A stretch of DNA of 64,000 bases from Corynebacterium coyleae (GTDB taxonomy: Bacteria; Actinomycetota; Actinomycetes; Mycobacteriales; Mycobacteriaceae), in contig NZ_CP047198.1 of assembly GCF_030408635.1 (NCBI RefSeq), positions 1,922,001 to 1,986,000 on the forward strand, read 5' to 3'. Made by a program: the position numbers and the translations under genes. Positions 56,238 to 63,498 of this stretch are shown here, one piece after another. Within the stretch, counting starts at the first letter, position 1. Each line of letters starts with the position of its first letter. The notes beneath the pieces are model-generated. The model did not search any database, was not told where the DNA came from, and saw only the letters and a program-made list of their open reading frames with translations.

Positions 56238-56448
56238 GTTCGATATGTTCTTCGGCTTCGACGTAGACAGGTTCCGTTTGTCCGGCTGCGGAAATGAGGT
56301 CGGTAGCGAGATTGAGAACACGCGGGTCGATTCGTGCGCCGTGGCGTGTGGCGAGGTCGGCGGCGACGAAGATAGTCCGGGCTAAGGATTGGGCATCGGC
56401 GGCGTCGAGGATGACGGCCGGGGCGTGGACAGCAACCGGGCGAATCAT
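56077..56448 (-). CDS. HTH domain protein (excisionase-like DNA binding)
   Basis: Protein of 123 aa. The C-terminal ~50 residues are an HTH_17/MerR-type domain: DTTTAAALLGCTGRNVRALA followed by AQKRLPGTKNGGQWWFNRND and VEAFRDF. The N-terminal half is helical (DAQSLARTIFVAADLATRHG). Its ATG overlaps the WhiB stop (ATGA), so they are coupled. The 3' part shares DNA with the long form of the protease frame. A regulator of the late (capsid) genes is one possible role. Confidence 0.75.
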   Translation of the reverse strand: MIRPVAVHAPAVILDAADAQSLARTIFVAADLATRHGARIDPRVLNLATDLISAAGQTEPVYVEAEEHIEHEQIDTTTAAALLGCTGRNVRALAAQKRLPGTKNGGQWWFNRNDVEAFRDFKH

Positions 56449-56789
56449 GCGGCCTTGCCTTGCGGTGGTTTATCGAAGTGGCGTATTTCGCCAGCCCAAA
56501 CGCCGGCGGCGTCTTTCGGGATGCGTAGGCGACACTTCGCGACGATTGGGCAACTGTGGCATTGGTGTTGTGCCCACTCGATGCGTTGTTCGTATTCGTG
56601 TTGTGTTTCGCCTTTGTGGCGGTCGGTGTCGAATCGTGGTGTGTGTCCGACACAGTGGCCGTTGCGTAAGTCGTAGGTCGGCTGAATCTTCTTCACGAAT
56701 CGGAGAAGGGCCGGCCCGGGCAGTCGTACCGGGGCGGTGGCGACTTCGGCGCGTGTCGGTAGCGGTGGGCGCGAAGGCTCAGATTTCAT
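56445..56789 (-). CDS. WhiB-family Fe-S regulator, phage type
   Basis: Protein of 114 aa. Four cysteines have WhiB spacing: Cys in LRNGHCVGHTPRF, then QCHSCPIVAKC (CxxC with a further Cys). The VWAGE turn (AGVWAGEIRHFD) is the G(V/I)WGG-type turn of the family, here with A. WhiB proteins bind a 4Fe-4S cluster; phage versions such as WhiBTM4 can repress host WhiB2 and block superinfection. The N-terminus is proline-rich. It is coupled to the HTH gene by a 4-base overlap, and its start overlaps the upstream gene's stop. Confidence 0.82.
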   Translation of the reverse strand: MKSEPSRPPLPTRAEVATAPVRLPGPALLRFVKKIQPTYDLRNGHCVGHTPRFDTDRHKGETQHEYEQRIEWAQHQCHSCPIVAKCRLRIPKDAAGVWAGEIRHFDKPPQGKAA

Positions 56790-57100
56790 GCGTTGATTCC
56801 TTCCATTGCGTCGATAATGCTGTCGGCGAGGTTGTAGACGTGCCGGTTTTGTATTTCGAGGGCGACGTATAAGCCGTTGGGCATATGTGCGTAGATGGTG
56901 ACGCGTTCCTTGCCCCTTTTGGTTCGGTGGCCGGTGATTGTGATGTCGGTTGATGTCCAGCCGTGAACAGGTTGACTAAGGCGGGCGCGGATTGGGGCGG
57001 GGGCTGGTTGCGCGTTTTCTGTGGGGAGTTTTGTGCGTGGAACGTGTTCCTGGTGTTCTTGCTGGTAGTGGGGTGTTTTGGTTGTGTTCCGAACGTTCAT
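56786..57100 (-). CDS. hypothetical element protein
   Basis: Protein of 104 aa from the ATG of MNVRNTTKTPHYQQEHQEHV. A long upstream in-frame extension is possible but would include the GGAAC array. The C-terminal half has a beta-hairpin-like pattern (DITITGHRTKRGKERVTIYA, LYVALEIQNRHVYNLADSII). No family is recognised. The GGAAC/GTTCC repeats overlap its 5' end and lie upstream, so it may be regulated through them. Confidence 0.55.
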   Translation of the reverse strand: MNVRNTTKTPHYQQEHQEHVPRTKLPTENAQPAPAPIRARLSQPVHGWTSTDITITGHRTKRGKERVTIYAHMPNGLYVALEIQNRHVYNLADSIIDAMEGINA

Positions 57101-57193
57101 TGTTTTTGTTCCTGTTCTTAGGTTTTGTTCCTTTGTTCCGTGGAACAAGTCGTTTTTATGCTTTGACCTGTTGGAACATTTGGAACATGTTCC
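57039..57193. repeat. GGAAC/GTTCC repeat array
   Basis: Ten copies of GGAAC or its complement GTTCC in 155 bases (57039, 57046, 57086, 57108, 57127, 57135, 57142, 57173, 57182, 57189). Some pair into 12-base palindromes: GGAACGTGTTCC (57039), GTTCCGTGGAAC (57135), GGAACATGTTCC (57182). The array ends at the helicase stop codon. It could be a replication origin (iterons) or an operator region. Confidence 0.8.
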
Positions 57194-58614
57194 TAGGTGG
57201 TTTGTTGAGAAATGGCCCATGCATGGGGGTTGTTCGTGCGTTTGATGCCGAACATTCGGCGGTTTTTTGGTTGGCCGTCGACGGCGGTGTTTTTGAGTTC
57301 AATACGCGGGTCGGTTGCCTTGAGTGCTTGCGCGAACGAGGGTTGTTTTAGTGCGCCTTGTCCGACTTCCTCACACCATGATTTGTAATCGCGGTGGATG
57401 TCTCGCAGGAGAACGTGATCTTCGCTGTTGCCGGTGAGCGTGTAGGCGGGGTGATCGTCGAGGAAGGTCGCCACGGGCTGTGAGATGTCGGCGAGCATCT
57501 CGTTTACTGCGGCCATGGTGCGCGGGGTGGTGAACGTGCCGGCGGTTTCGAGGTCGCGAAGGCCTTCGAGTGCCCATAGGAAGATGCCGGGGAGTTCGGC
57601 GACGAGTTTGGCGCCGAGTTCCGGGTCTGGGTTGTCGGCGTGTGATCGTTTCAACTCTATCGAGACGAAGCGGTTGACGAGCGCGCCGGATGCATCGTTG
57701 AGCCGGGGAATCTCGTTGGAGACGAGCATGAAGCGCGTGTTGAGTTTGCCGTTCCATGCTTCGGCGTATTTGCGGTCGATGGTTTGGGCGTCTCCGCCGG
57801 TGATTCCGATGATGCGCTCGACTGTTTGTCCGATGTTGCGGTCGCGATCGTTTCGGGAATCTTCGAACACGGCGAAGGTCTTGCCGATGAGCACTTGCGC
57901 GCCGAAGTTGCCGCCGAGTGAGCCGAGACTAGGAGACACACAGTTTTTTATGCCTACGAGTTGTTGCAACACGCGGGAGATAGTGCCTTTGCCTGATCGT
58001 GGCGGCCCGATGAGCATGAGTGCTTTGTGAAGGTCGGTACGCCCGCTAATGAGGTAGCCGGCCCATTGTTGGAGGGTACGGGCGGCGTCCTGGTCGTGCG
58101 CGAAGGTCCCGTCAATAAAGGCATTCCAATTGGGACATGTTGCCTTCGTGTCGTAGGCAAAAGGAAGGTGCCACAACGTGAACAGTGCTGGGGTGTGATC
58201 TTCGGTGAAGGCTCCGGTGCGGAAGTTCAGTACCCCGTTTTCGAGCACGATGAGCGACTTCGGGTTGTCGCCGCCGATATCGTGCAACCACACGGGCGGT
58301 TCGATATCTCCGTCAAGCCGGTTAATCCATTGCAGCGGTTCGATCGTGTTCGCGACCTTCGCCGGCGTTGGGGAGTAGTCGACGATGCCCTTGTCGCTGT
58401 CGTATTGCGTTTGCTCCAAGTGTTCCCAGATTGGGCCTTTGACGTCGAGTTCGTCGGCAGGCGACCATGAGCGACCGTTGTAGGTGTACCACCCGTGCCG
58501 CTTCCAGAAACGCAGGGTCGGCACTCCGTTTTGGGCGAACACGTCGGTGCTAAGCGCCCGTGCGACTTCGTAGGGCTTCGACGGGGGCGGGTAAATTGTC
58601 GGCAACTTACGCAC
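57193..58614 (-). CDS. P4/D5-type superfamily 3 helicase (phage primase-helicase)
   Basis: Protein of 473 aa. After an N-terminal D5_N-like domain (NGVLNFRTGAFTEDHTPALF, TLWHLPFAYDTKATCPNWNA) comes the SF3 helicase: Walker A LMLIGPPRSGKGTISRVLQQ, Walker B FAVFEDSRND, and motif C RFMLVSNEIPRLNDASGALV with the Arg finger NRFVSIELKRS. The C-terminal ~100 residues may hold a winged helix. A primase domain is not evident, so it is the helicase part of a P4 alpha-like enzyme. Start: GTG at 58614, or TTG at 58605, which fits the AAGAAGG better. It overlaps the previous gene's end. Confidence 0.85.
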   Translation of the reverse strand: MRKLPTIYPPPSKPYEVARALSTDVFAQNGVPTLRFWKRHGWYTYNGRSWSPADELDVKGPIWEHLEQTQYDSDKGIVDYSPTPAKVANTIEPLQWINRLDGDIEPPVWLHDIGGDNPKSLIVLENGVLNFRTGAFTEDHTPALFTLWHLPFAYDTKATCPNWNAFIDGTFAHDQDAARTLQQWAGYLISGRTDLHKALMLIGPPRSGKGTISRVLQQLVGIKNCVSPSLGSLGGNFGAQVLIGKTFAVFEDSRNDRDRNIGQTVERIIGITGGDAQTIDRKYAEAWNGKLNTRFMLVSNEIPRLNDASGALVNRFVSIELKRSHADNPDPELGAKLVAELPGIFLWALEGLRDLETAGTFTTPRTMAAVNEMLADISQPVATFLDDHPAYTLTGNSEDHVLLRDIHRDYKSWCEEVGQGALKQPSFAQALKATDPRIELKNTAVDGQPKNRRMFGIKRTNNPHAWAISQQTT

Positions 58615-59131
58615 CTTCTTTCTGGACTACCTGCAGCTGCGGCTTGTGGCCGGTACGCGGGTAGATCTCGAGCAAGGTGCGACGATCGCGATCCATGCGT
58701 TCGAAGAGTTCATCGAGGGGCGCGGTGTCGTGGTCGCCGTAGGTGTAAGTGTCGCCAATCTTTTGGCGGATGTGGTCTTCGGCGATGCGTTCGCCGAGTT
58801 TCTTGAAGCGGTGTTTCGCCGGGGTGTATGCGGTGTTGGGGGCAACGAGGTTGTGCCAGTAGCGGCGCATTGGTTCCTGGTTGAGGTGTCCTTCGTCGCG
58901 TAAGTGGTCGTGAACGTCGGTTGCAGCGAGTGGTTTGAGGGCGAAGCCTGAATCAATCGCGGTGCGTGCAACATGGGTGATTGCGTCGAATACTGTTTGT
59001 GCTTGCCAGTTAGGTAGATCGTCGCGGTGAAGTTTCCGTGTTGCGTCTTGGGCTTCCCGGTTGGTGCATTCGAAGAGAAGCGCGGCGAGGTATTCGGCCG
59101 CGTGGGCTTCTCGTGGTACAAGGTGTGTCAA
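58607..59131 (-). CDS. DnaB N-terminal-domain-like protein
   Basis: Protein of 174 aa with a TTG start (AGGAA upstream). The N-terminal ~110 residues look like the DnaB-N helical domain: VPREAHAAEYLAALLFECTN, DLPNWQAQTVFDAITHVART, KPLAATDVHDHLRDEGHLNQ. There is no helicase domain here; the SF3 helicase is in the next gene. It might be a loader or helicase-accessory protein that recruits primase. The rest is basic and helical (HRFKKLGERIAEDHIRQKIG). Confidence 0.6.
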   Translation of the reverse strand: MTHLVPREAHAAEYLAALLFECTNREAQDATRKLHRDDLPNWQAQTVFDAITHVARTAIDSGFALKPLAATDVHDHLRDEGHLNQEPMRRYWHNLVAPNTAYTPAKHRFKKLGERIAEDHIRQKIGDTYTYGDHDTAPLDELFERMDRDRRTLLEIYPRTGHKPQLQVVQKEGA

Positions 59132-59245
59132 CTGAGGTTCCTATTGTCTGTAGGTGTCTCGGGGTATTGAGTTGTGTGGGTGACGGCTCCCCAGTGGCCG
59201 CCGGGGACTTGCACGCCCGGTGTCTGCTAGTCGGCCCGTTTTACG

Positions 59246-59347
59246 TCACTTGACGTTTATGAGTAGGTGGTTGAGGTCGAGGGCTTCGAGTAGTGATGCT
59301 GCTTCGACTTCGAGAATTTGGTCGGCCTGGTCGAGAAGGTCATTCAT
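59246..59347 (-). CDS. 33-aa micro-protein
   Basis: MNDLLDQADQILEVEAASLL, then EALDLNHLLINVK. The ATG overlaps the stop of the preceding gene in an ATGAATGA arrangement, which suggests coupled translation. The sequence would form a leucine-rich acidic amphipathic helix. It may be chance, but the tight overlap and helix pattern favour a real gene. Confidence 0.45.
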   Translation of the reverse strand: MNDLLDQADQILEVEAASLLEALDLNHLLINVK

Positions 59348-59855
59348 CGTCGTTCACCTCGTCCCAGGAGGTTTTGCCGAGCGTGGCGAGTGCGGCATCG
59401 TCTTCGGCAACGAGGGTGTCAAGAAGGCGAGTAACCTCAGCGTCGTTGCCTGATCGGTGGGCTTCGACGAGATCAAGACGCAGCTCCTCTTCGCGTATGC
59501 GACGCTGCTGCGCTTCTTCGTTGGCCTTTTGTCGGCGGAGACGCTCTTCTTGCTTGCGCTTTTCGGCTTCGGCGTGAGCAACTGCGGCGTCGACACAAGC
59601 CGGGCAAAGGCGGGCGGGGCGCGCTCCGTCGCTCATGTCGAGGTAATCGGCGACGTCGACAAAAACCGATCGGCGGCGCTTGTCGGGAATGTCACACTCT
59701 CCCCACGTTTCTAGCCGGCCGGCGACGCGGTGCGGCAGGTGGAGTTCAACAGGTTTTGGGGTATCGTTCTTGTCGAGGTTCTGCATTCCTAGTTGCTCCT
59801 TCGCCCCGGTGGTCGTTGCCGCGACCGTCGGGGGGCTTTCGTTAGCGGGTTTCAT
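59340..59855 (-). CDS. coiled-coil protein with CxxC knuckle
   Basis: Protein of 171 aa from the ATG of MKPANESPPTVAATTTG (GGGAG upstream). Central CPACVD within RPARLCPACVDAAVAHAEAE may be half a zinc knuckle. The C-terminal ~90 residues are a charged coiled coil (EKRKQEERLRRQKANEEAQQ, RRIREEELRLDLVEAHRSGN). No family is recognised. It follows the 59887-60618 gene and precedes the micro-protein. Confidence 0.6.
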   Translation of the reverse strand: MKPANESPPTVAATTTGAKEQLGMQNLDKNDTPKPVELHLPHRVAGRLETWGECDIPDKRRRSVFVDVADYLDMSDGARPARLCPACVDAAVAHAEAEKRKQEERLRRQKANEEAQQRRIREEELRLDLVEAHRSGNDAEVTRLLDTLVAEDDAALATLGKTSWDEVNDDE

Positions 59856-59886
59856 TTCGCTGTTTCTCCCTTCATTGGTCTGGCGG

Positions 59887-60618
59887 TTACGCGACATAGC
59901 CGTCTTCCAGACCGTCGAAGTAGCGGTCGGCATCTGCCGAGCGGGTGAGAAGGCGAAACCCGTCGCCGGGATGGTTGATGTGCTGCGCGGGCGAAACGAA
60001 GGTCATCGTCCCGTCACAGGCGATGTGTGGAACGACGGTCGACACCGGCATGCCGTTCGAGTAGGTGGCCGGGTCTTCGTTCGTGCCCCGGTGGTGCATG
60101 TACTCGTCGCGAATAAGTGCCTGAGTGTTTTCGATCACCGCGCGAAGGTCGCCGAATTCGTCGATTTCCGGGTGCTCGGCGAGCATGTCGAGGGCGACGT
60201 CGAGCGGGTTGCCGTGATGGAGATACCGCAGAGAATCAACTGGCGAGTAGTGCATGCGCGGCGTCGTACCATCGACGAAGGTGCCCGAAGGTTCCTGTAC
60301 GCGCGAGTGGGAATCTTCGGCACCTTCGGCATCTTCGGGGGAATCTTCCGGGGCGAGATCGGTCGAGCGTTGAGCGACGGCATCGAGGGCGTCGCTCCAC
60401 GATTCGACCTTCACGGTCTCGATGCACTCTTCGTTGGCGTAAACCATGACGATGAAGCCGGGCTTGTCCTTGATCGCGTAGATCTCGAAGCGGTCGGAGA
60501 GCGCGTTCGCGATCTCTCGAGCGGTGTCGTAGTCGATGCCTTCGGCAAAGGCGTGGGTCTCGTCGAGCAGAACAGCGGCAGTCTTGCCGCGCTTCTCGAC
60601 GGTGGGGATGAACAGCAT
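59887..60618 (-). CDS. hypothetical element protein
   Basis: Protein of 243 aa, ATG with AAAGGAAAA. The N-terminus has alternating strands (GKTAAVLLDETHAFAEGIDY, FEIYAIKDKPGFIVMVYANE). A Glu/Asp-rich linker (APEDSPEDAEGAEDSHS) leads to a C-terminal half with His-rich segments (SLRYLHHGNPLDVALDMLAE, EYMHHRG). I recognise no domain. It is the second gene of the minus-strand operon after the excisionase-like gene and so is expressed early. Confidence 0.6.
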   Translation of the reverse strand: MLFIPTVEKRGKTAAVLLDETHAFAEGIDYDTAREIANALSDRFEIYAIKDKPGFIVMVYANEECIETVKVESWSDALDAVAQRSTDLAPEDSPEDAEGAEDSHSRVQEPSGTFVDGTTPRMHYSPVDSLRYLHHGNPLDVALDMLAEHPEIDEFGDLRAVIENTQALIRDEYMHHRGTNEDPATYSNGMPVSTVVPHIACDGTMTFVSPAQHINHPGDGFRLLTRSADADRYFDGLEDGYVA

Positions 60619-60633
60619 GAGTTTTCCTTTCGG

Positions 60634-60828
60634 TTAGGCAGTTGCGGGGAGCTCGTCCAGGCCGAGAATGTCGAGCAAGGGCCTTGTCGGTACGACGTAG
60701 CGGCCGTTGATCTTCAAGACCGGTGTCGGAAAGTTGCCGGTGCGCGCCGCTTCGTAAGCGCTGCTGCGACCGATGCCGAGCAAGTTGGCCGCTGCAGCGA
60801 TGGTGATTGTGGGAGGGGTTGAGGACAT
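60634..60828 (-). CDS. excisionase-like HTH protein
   Basis: Protein of 64 aa. An HTH_17 domain: TIAAAANLLGIGRSSAYEAA, then RTGNFPTPVLKINGRYVVPT. Such proteins act as excisionases or early regulators in mobile elements. It is the first minus-strand gene, facing the regulator across the switch region, with AGAAAGG as RBS. Confidence 0.85.
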   Translation of the reverse strand: MSSTPPTITIAAAANLLGIGRSSAYEAARTGNFPTPVLKINGRYVVPTRPLLDILGLDELPATA

Positions 60829-60844
60829 GCCGTCAAGACCTTTC

Positions 60845-60941
60845 TATGTTGCTGCGACATATTCTGTAGCCGTTTTGTGCTACAGCAACATACTAAACAT
60901 ATTTGCTTGGACAGCGCAACATTAGGCAGATATTGTGTTGC
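60845..60941. promoter_or_regulatory. divergent switch region with four TGTTGC half-sites
   Basis: TATGTTGC (60845-60852), GCAACATA (60885-60892), GCAACAT (60916-60922) and TGTTGC (60936-60941) lie between the excisionase-like gene and the regulator gene. The first two form an inverted pair; CTGTAGC/GCTACAG lies inside it. These fit operators for the element's repressor. Confidence 0.6.
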
Positions 60942-60942
60942 C

Positions 60943-61536
60943 ATGACACAAAAGAAGGACTGGTCGGAGAAACTTGCGGCAACCGTCGCGGCGGAAATCT
61001 CACGGCTAAGGAAAGCCAAAAAGCCCAAATGGTCGATCAAGCGCCTTGCAGACGAAACGGCACGCTTGGGCTACCCCATCGGGCAGTCCGTCCTATCGAA
61101 CATTGAGTACGGCCGACGCGGGGCCCGCCTGGACGTCGCAGAGCTGCTAGTGCTCGCCGCAGCCTTAGACGTTCCACCCGCCCGATTGCTATGGCCGAAC
61201 TACCCCGACGGGTTTGTCGAATACTTGCCTGATTGGCGGGCGACCGCTGAACACGCGGCTCTAATCTTCACAGGGCGTTTGAACGCCGATTTCTCCAAAG
61301 ATGCAGACGTTCGCATCGGGGGGCAAGTCCGCGAGGTAGACGAGTTAGTCGAAGAACGGCTTCGCCTAAACGAAGCAGTCCGTGCCATTTCCCTGGGTAG
61401 CGCTCGCTCAGGCGATTTTGATTTTGATGAGTTCCAACGCGAGGTTAGAAGAATCAGCGAGAGGCGCGAGGAAATCAACAAGCGACTAAACGAGTTGGGC
61501 TATACCGCATGGAGGAAAGACGATGGCGAGGGGTAG
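60943..61536 (+). CDS. XRE-like regulator with coiled C-terminus
   Basis: Protein of 197 aa. The N-terminal HTH region is KLAATVAAEISRLRKAKKPK followed by WSIKRLADETARLGYPIGQS and VLSNIEYGRRGARLDVAELL, an XRE-type five-helix domain. The C-terminal part is a helical, charged segment (REVDELVEERLRLNEAVRAI; FQREVRRISERREEINKRLN) that may dimerise. It is the likely repressor of the divergent operon. The stop overlaps the integrase start by 14 bases, so the two are co-translated. Confidence 0.85.
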   Translation: MTQKKDWSEKLAATVAAEISRLRKAKKPKWSIKRLADETARLGYPIGQSVLSNIEYGRRGARLDVAELLVLAAALDVPPARLLWPNYPDGFVEYLPDWRATAEHAALIFTGRLNADFSKDADVRIGGQVREVDELVEERLRLNEAVRAISLGSARSGDFDFDEFQREVRRISERREEINKRLNELGYTAWRKDDGEG

Positions 61537-62683
61537 GCCGGCGCTCGAGCCCGGCACGTACGGCGAGATCAGCTACACCAACCTTGCCGACGGCAAGGTG
61601 CAAGCACACACCCGCGTGCGACTTCTCAACGGCGAGACGAAGCGCATACGGGTACGCGGGAAGACGAAAGCGGAAGCCACGCGCAAAGTAAAAGCACAAG
61701 CGGCGTCAGCTGTCAGCCTTCGCGACAACGACGCACTACGCACCAACAGCACCATCGCCGAGCTCGTCGACCACTGGCTCGACCACCACGACGGCGCCGC
61801 CAGCACCGTCGACGTCTACCGAAGCACCGCCCGCAACCACATCACACCGAACATCGGACAGCTACGACTGAACGAAGTGCGGCCGTCGACGATGCAGACC
61901 TTCCTGCACCAGCTCGACGAGACGCCAGCGACAGCGAAGCGCGCCAGGTCGATACTCTCGTCGGCGTTCGGTCTCGCAGTGCGGCAAGACCTCATCGCAT
62001 CGAACCCGATTCGCGAGACCATCGCACCGAAACAAAAGCGCGGCGAAGTACGCGCCTTCCAAGGCGACGAGCTCAAGACGTTCCTCGACATGGTTGACTT
62101 CTACGCCACCAGCGGCCGCAAAGGTCGCGGCGCCGCCTTCCCCCGCCTGGTGCGCTTCCTCGTCGGCACCGGCGTGCGCCTGTCCGAAGCACTGTCGATT
62201 CGCGCGAGCGACGTCGACCTCAACGCCGATACGCCGACAGTCATCGTGCGGCCGACGAAAGACGGCGGTACTTCGACCCGCGTCGTTCAGCTGCCAAAAA
62301 TCGCGGCCGACGCCGCCCGCGATCAACTCGAAGACACCGGCGGCACGTTTGATTGGCTCTTCCCCACTTCCACGGGCACACACATCTCGAAGTCGACCGC
62401 CGAGCGGTGGATACGCGAAGCGCGTCACGAATGGACGAAAGCCAAGGAATCAAAAGGCCGGCCAGATGTGTCGTGGGTGACGTTCCACACGATGCGAAAG
62501 CACGTCGCGACAGTGCTATCGGAGCGCGTCAGCGTCAACGCAGCGACTCAGCAACTTGGCCACGCCGACACAACAATCACACAGCACCACTACATATCGC
62601 GGCCGAAGGCCGGCCCAGCGGTCGCCCAGGTGCTCAACGATCACTTGTTCCCGTCCGGAAATGGCCAAAAAATGGCCAAATAG
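61523..62683 (+). CDS. int: tyrosine-type site-specific integrase
   Basis: Recombinase of 386 aa. An N-terminal arm-binding part and a core-binding SAM-like domain (STIAELVDHWLDHHDGAAST; VRPSTMQTFLHQLDETPATA) precede the catalytic domain. The catalytic residues are Arg in FLVGTGVRLSEALSIR, HxxR in VTFHTMRKHVATVLSE, His in ATQQLGHADTTITQHHYISR and Tyr in the HHYI. It lies next to attR and is the last gene of the element; its final codons form one arm repeat. Closest in look to actinophage integrases. Confidence 0.95.
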   Translation: MARGRPALEPGTYGEISYTNLADGKVQAHTRVRLLNGETKRIRVRGKTKAEATRKVKAQAASAVSLRDNDALRTNSTIAELVDHWLDHHDGAASTVDVYRSTARNHITPNIGQLRLNEVRPSTMQTFLHQLDETPATAKRARSILSSAFGLAVRQDLIASNPIRETIAPKQKRGEVRAFQGDELKTFLDMVDFYATSGRKGRGAAFPRLVRFLVGTGVRLSEALSIRASDVDLNADTPTVIVRPTKDGGTSTRVVQLPKIAADAARDQLEDTGGTFDWLFPTSTGTHISKSTAERWIREARHEWTKAKESKGRPDVSWVTFHTMRKHVATVLSERVSVNAATQQLGHADTTITQHHYISRPKAGPAVAQVLNDHLFPSGNGQKMAK

Positions 62684-62685
62684 TC
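62659..62685 (+). repeat. right copy of TGGCCA-rich arm repeat
   Basis: 26 of 27 bases match 53304-53330. It overlaps the int stop codon and lies 112 bases from attR. Confidence 0.6.
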
Positions 62686-62796
62686 GCTAGCAAAAAGCAA
62701 TACAAGGCGGAACAGTTAGCACATCCGACGCTATACACTGGGATTACTCCGCACTAGACCAAAACGGCCGGAAACACAAACGCCAGGTTTCCCTAC

Positions 62797-62832
62797 CAGT
62801 GGGTTCGGGGTTCGATTCCCTGATGGCGCACA
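62797..62832 (+). repeat. attR, 36-bp core
   Basis: Perfect repeat of 53214-53249, a displaced 3' fragment of tRNA-Lys. The base before each copy differs (T on the left, C on the right), which sets the repeat boundary. Confidence 0.93.
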
Positions 62833-62837
62833 GCACA

Positions 62838-62877
62838 GCGAGGCTGGCAGGTATTTTACCCGCCAGCCTCGCTTTTT
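62838..62877 (+). terminator. ancestral tRNA-Lys terminator
   Basis: GCGAGGCTGGC and GCCAGCCTCGC form a perfect 11-bp outer stem followed by TTTTT. Before integration it would have stood just after tRNA-Lys; the element displaced it by 9.6 kb. Confidence 0.85.
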
Positions 62878-62922
62878 GTGTACCCGTCACTTTTTCTCGC
62901 AGCTGAGACTAGGCTGATCTTC

Positions 62923-63498
62923 ATGAAAACAGCCTTGGTAATTGTTGACGTGCAAAATGACTTCTGCCCCGGCGGTAGCCTTGCCACCGCCCGCGGCGAT
63001 GAGGTGGCGTCAAAAATCGCGGAGTTGATCTCCACCCCTGATAACAGGTGTTTGGAGTACGACCATATTGTGGCAACACAGGATTGGCACATCGAGCCAG
63101 GTGACCACTTTGCCAAGGAAGGCGAGACACCGGACTTTGTCAACACCTGGCCGCCGCACTGCGTCGCTGATTCCTATGGTGCGCAGATGCGCGGACCGGT
63201 GGATACCTCGCTGATTGAGGAGTTTTTCCGCAAGGGCAAGTACACCGCCGCTTATTCCGGATTCGAGGGCGCAACTGAGGCTGGCACATCGCTTGAGGAT
63301 TGGTTGCGCGAGCGCGAGGTTTCCCAGCTAGACGTCTGTGGCATTGCAACGGACTTCTGTGTGCGAGCCACCGTCCTGGACGCCCTGAAGGCTGGTTTCA
63401 AGGTGCGCGTCCTGCGCGCGATGTGCTCCCCTGTCGATGACAAGGGCGGTGCCGCAGCGCTTCAGGAAATGTTTGAGGCTGGCGCCGAGATTGTCTAG
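62923..63498 (+). CDS. pncA: nicotinamidase / isochorismatase-family hydrolase
   Basis: Converts nicotinamide to nicotinate in NAD salvage. Length 191 aa. Catalytic and metal residues: Asp in ALVIVDVQNDFCPGGSLATA, the metal DWH in VATQDWHIEPGDHFAKE, and the nucleophile Cys in VCGIATDFCVRATVLDALKA. It starts at ATG 62923 with a TAGGCT-like -10 close upstream and no clear RBS, so it may be leaderless. It lies just downstream of the ancestral tRNA-Lys terminator. Confidence 0.93.
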   Translation: MKTALVIVDVQNDFCPGGSLATARGDEVASKIAELISTPDNRCLEYDHIVATQDWHIEPGDHFAKEGETPDFVNTWPPHCVADSYGAQMRGPVDTSLIEEFFRKGKYTAAYSGFEGATEAGTSLEDWLREREVSQLDVCGIATDFCVRATVLDALKAGFKVRVLRAMCSPVDDKGGAAALQEMFEAGAEIV

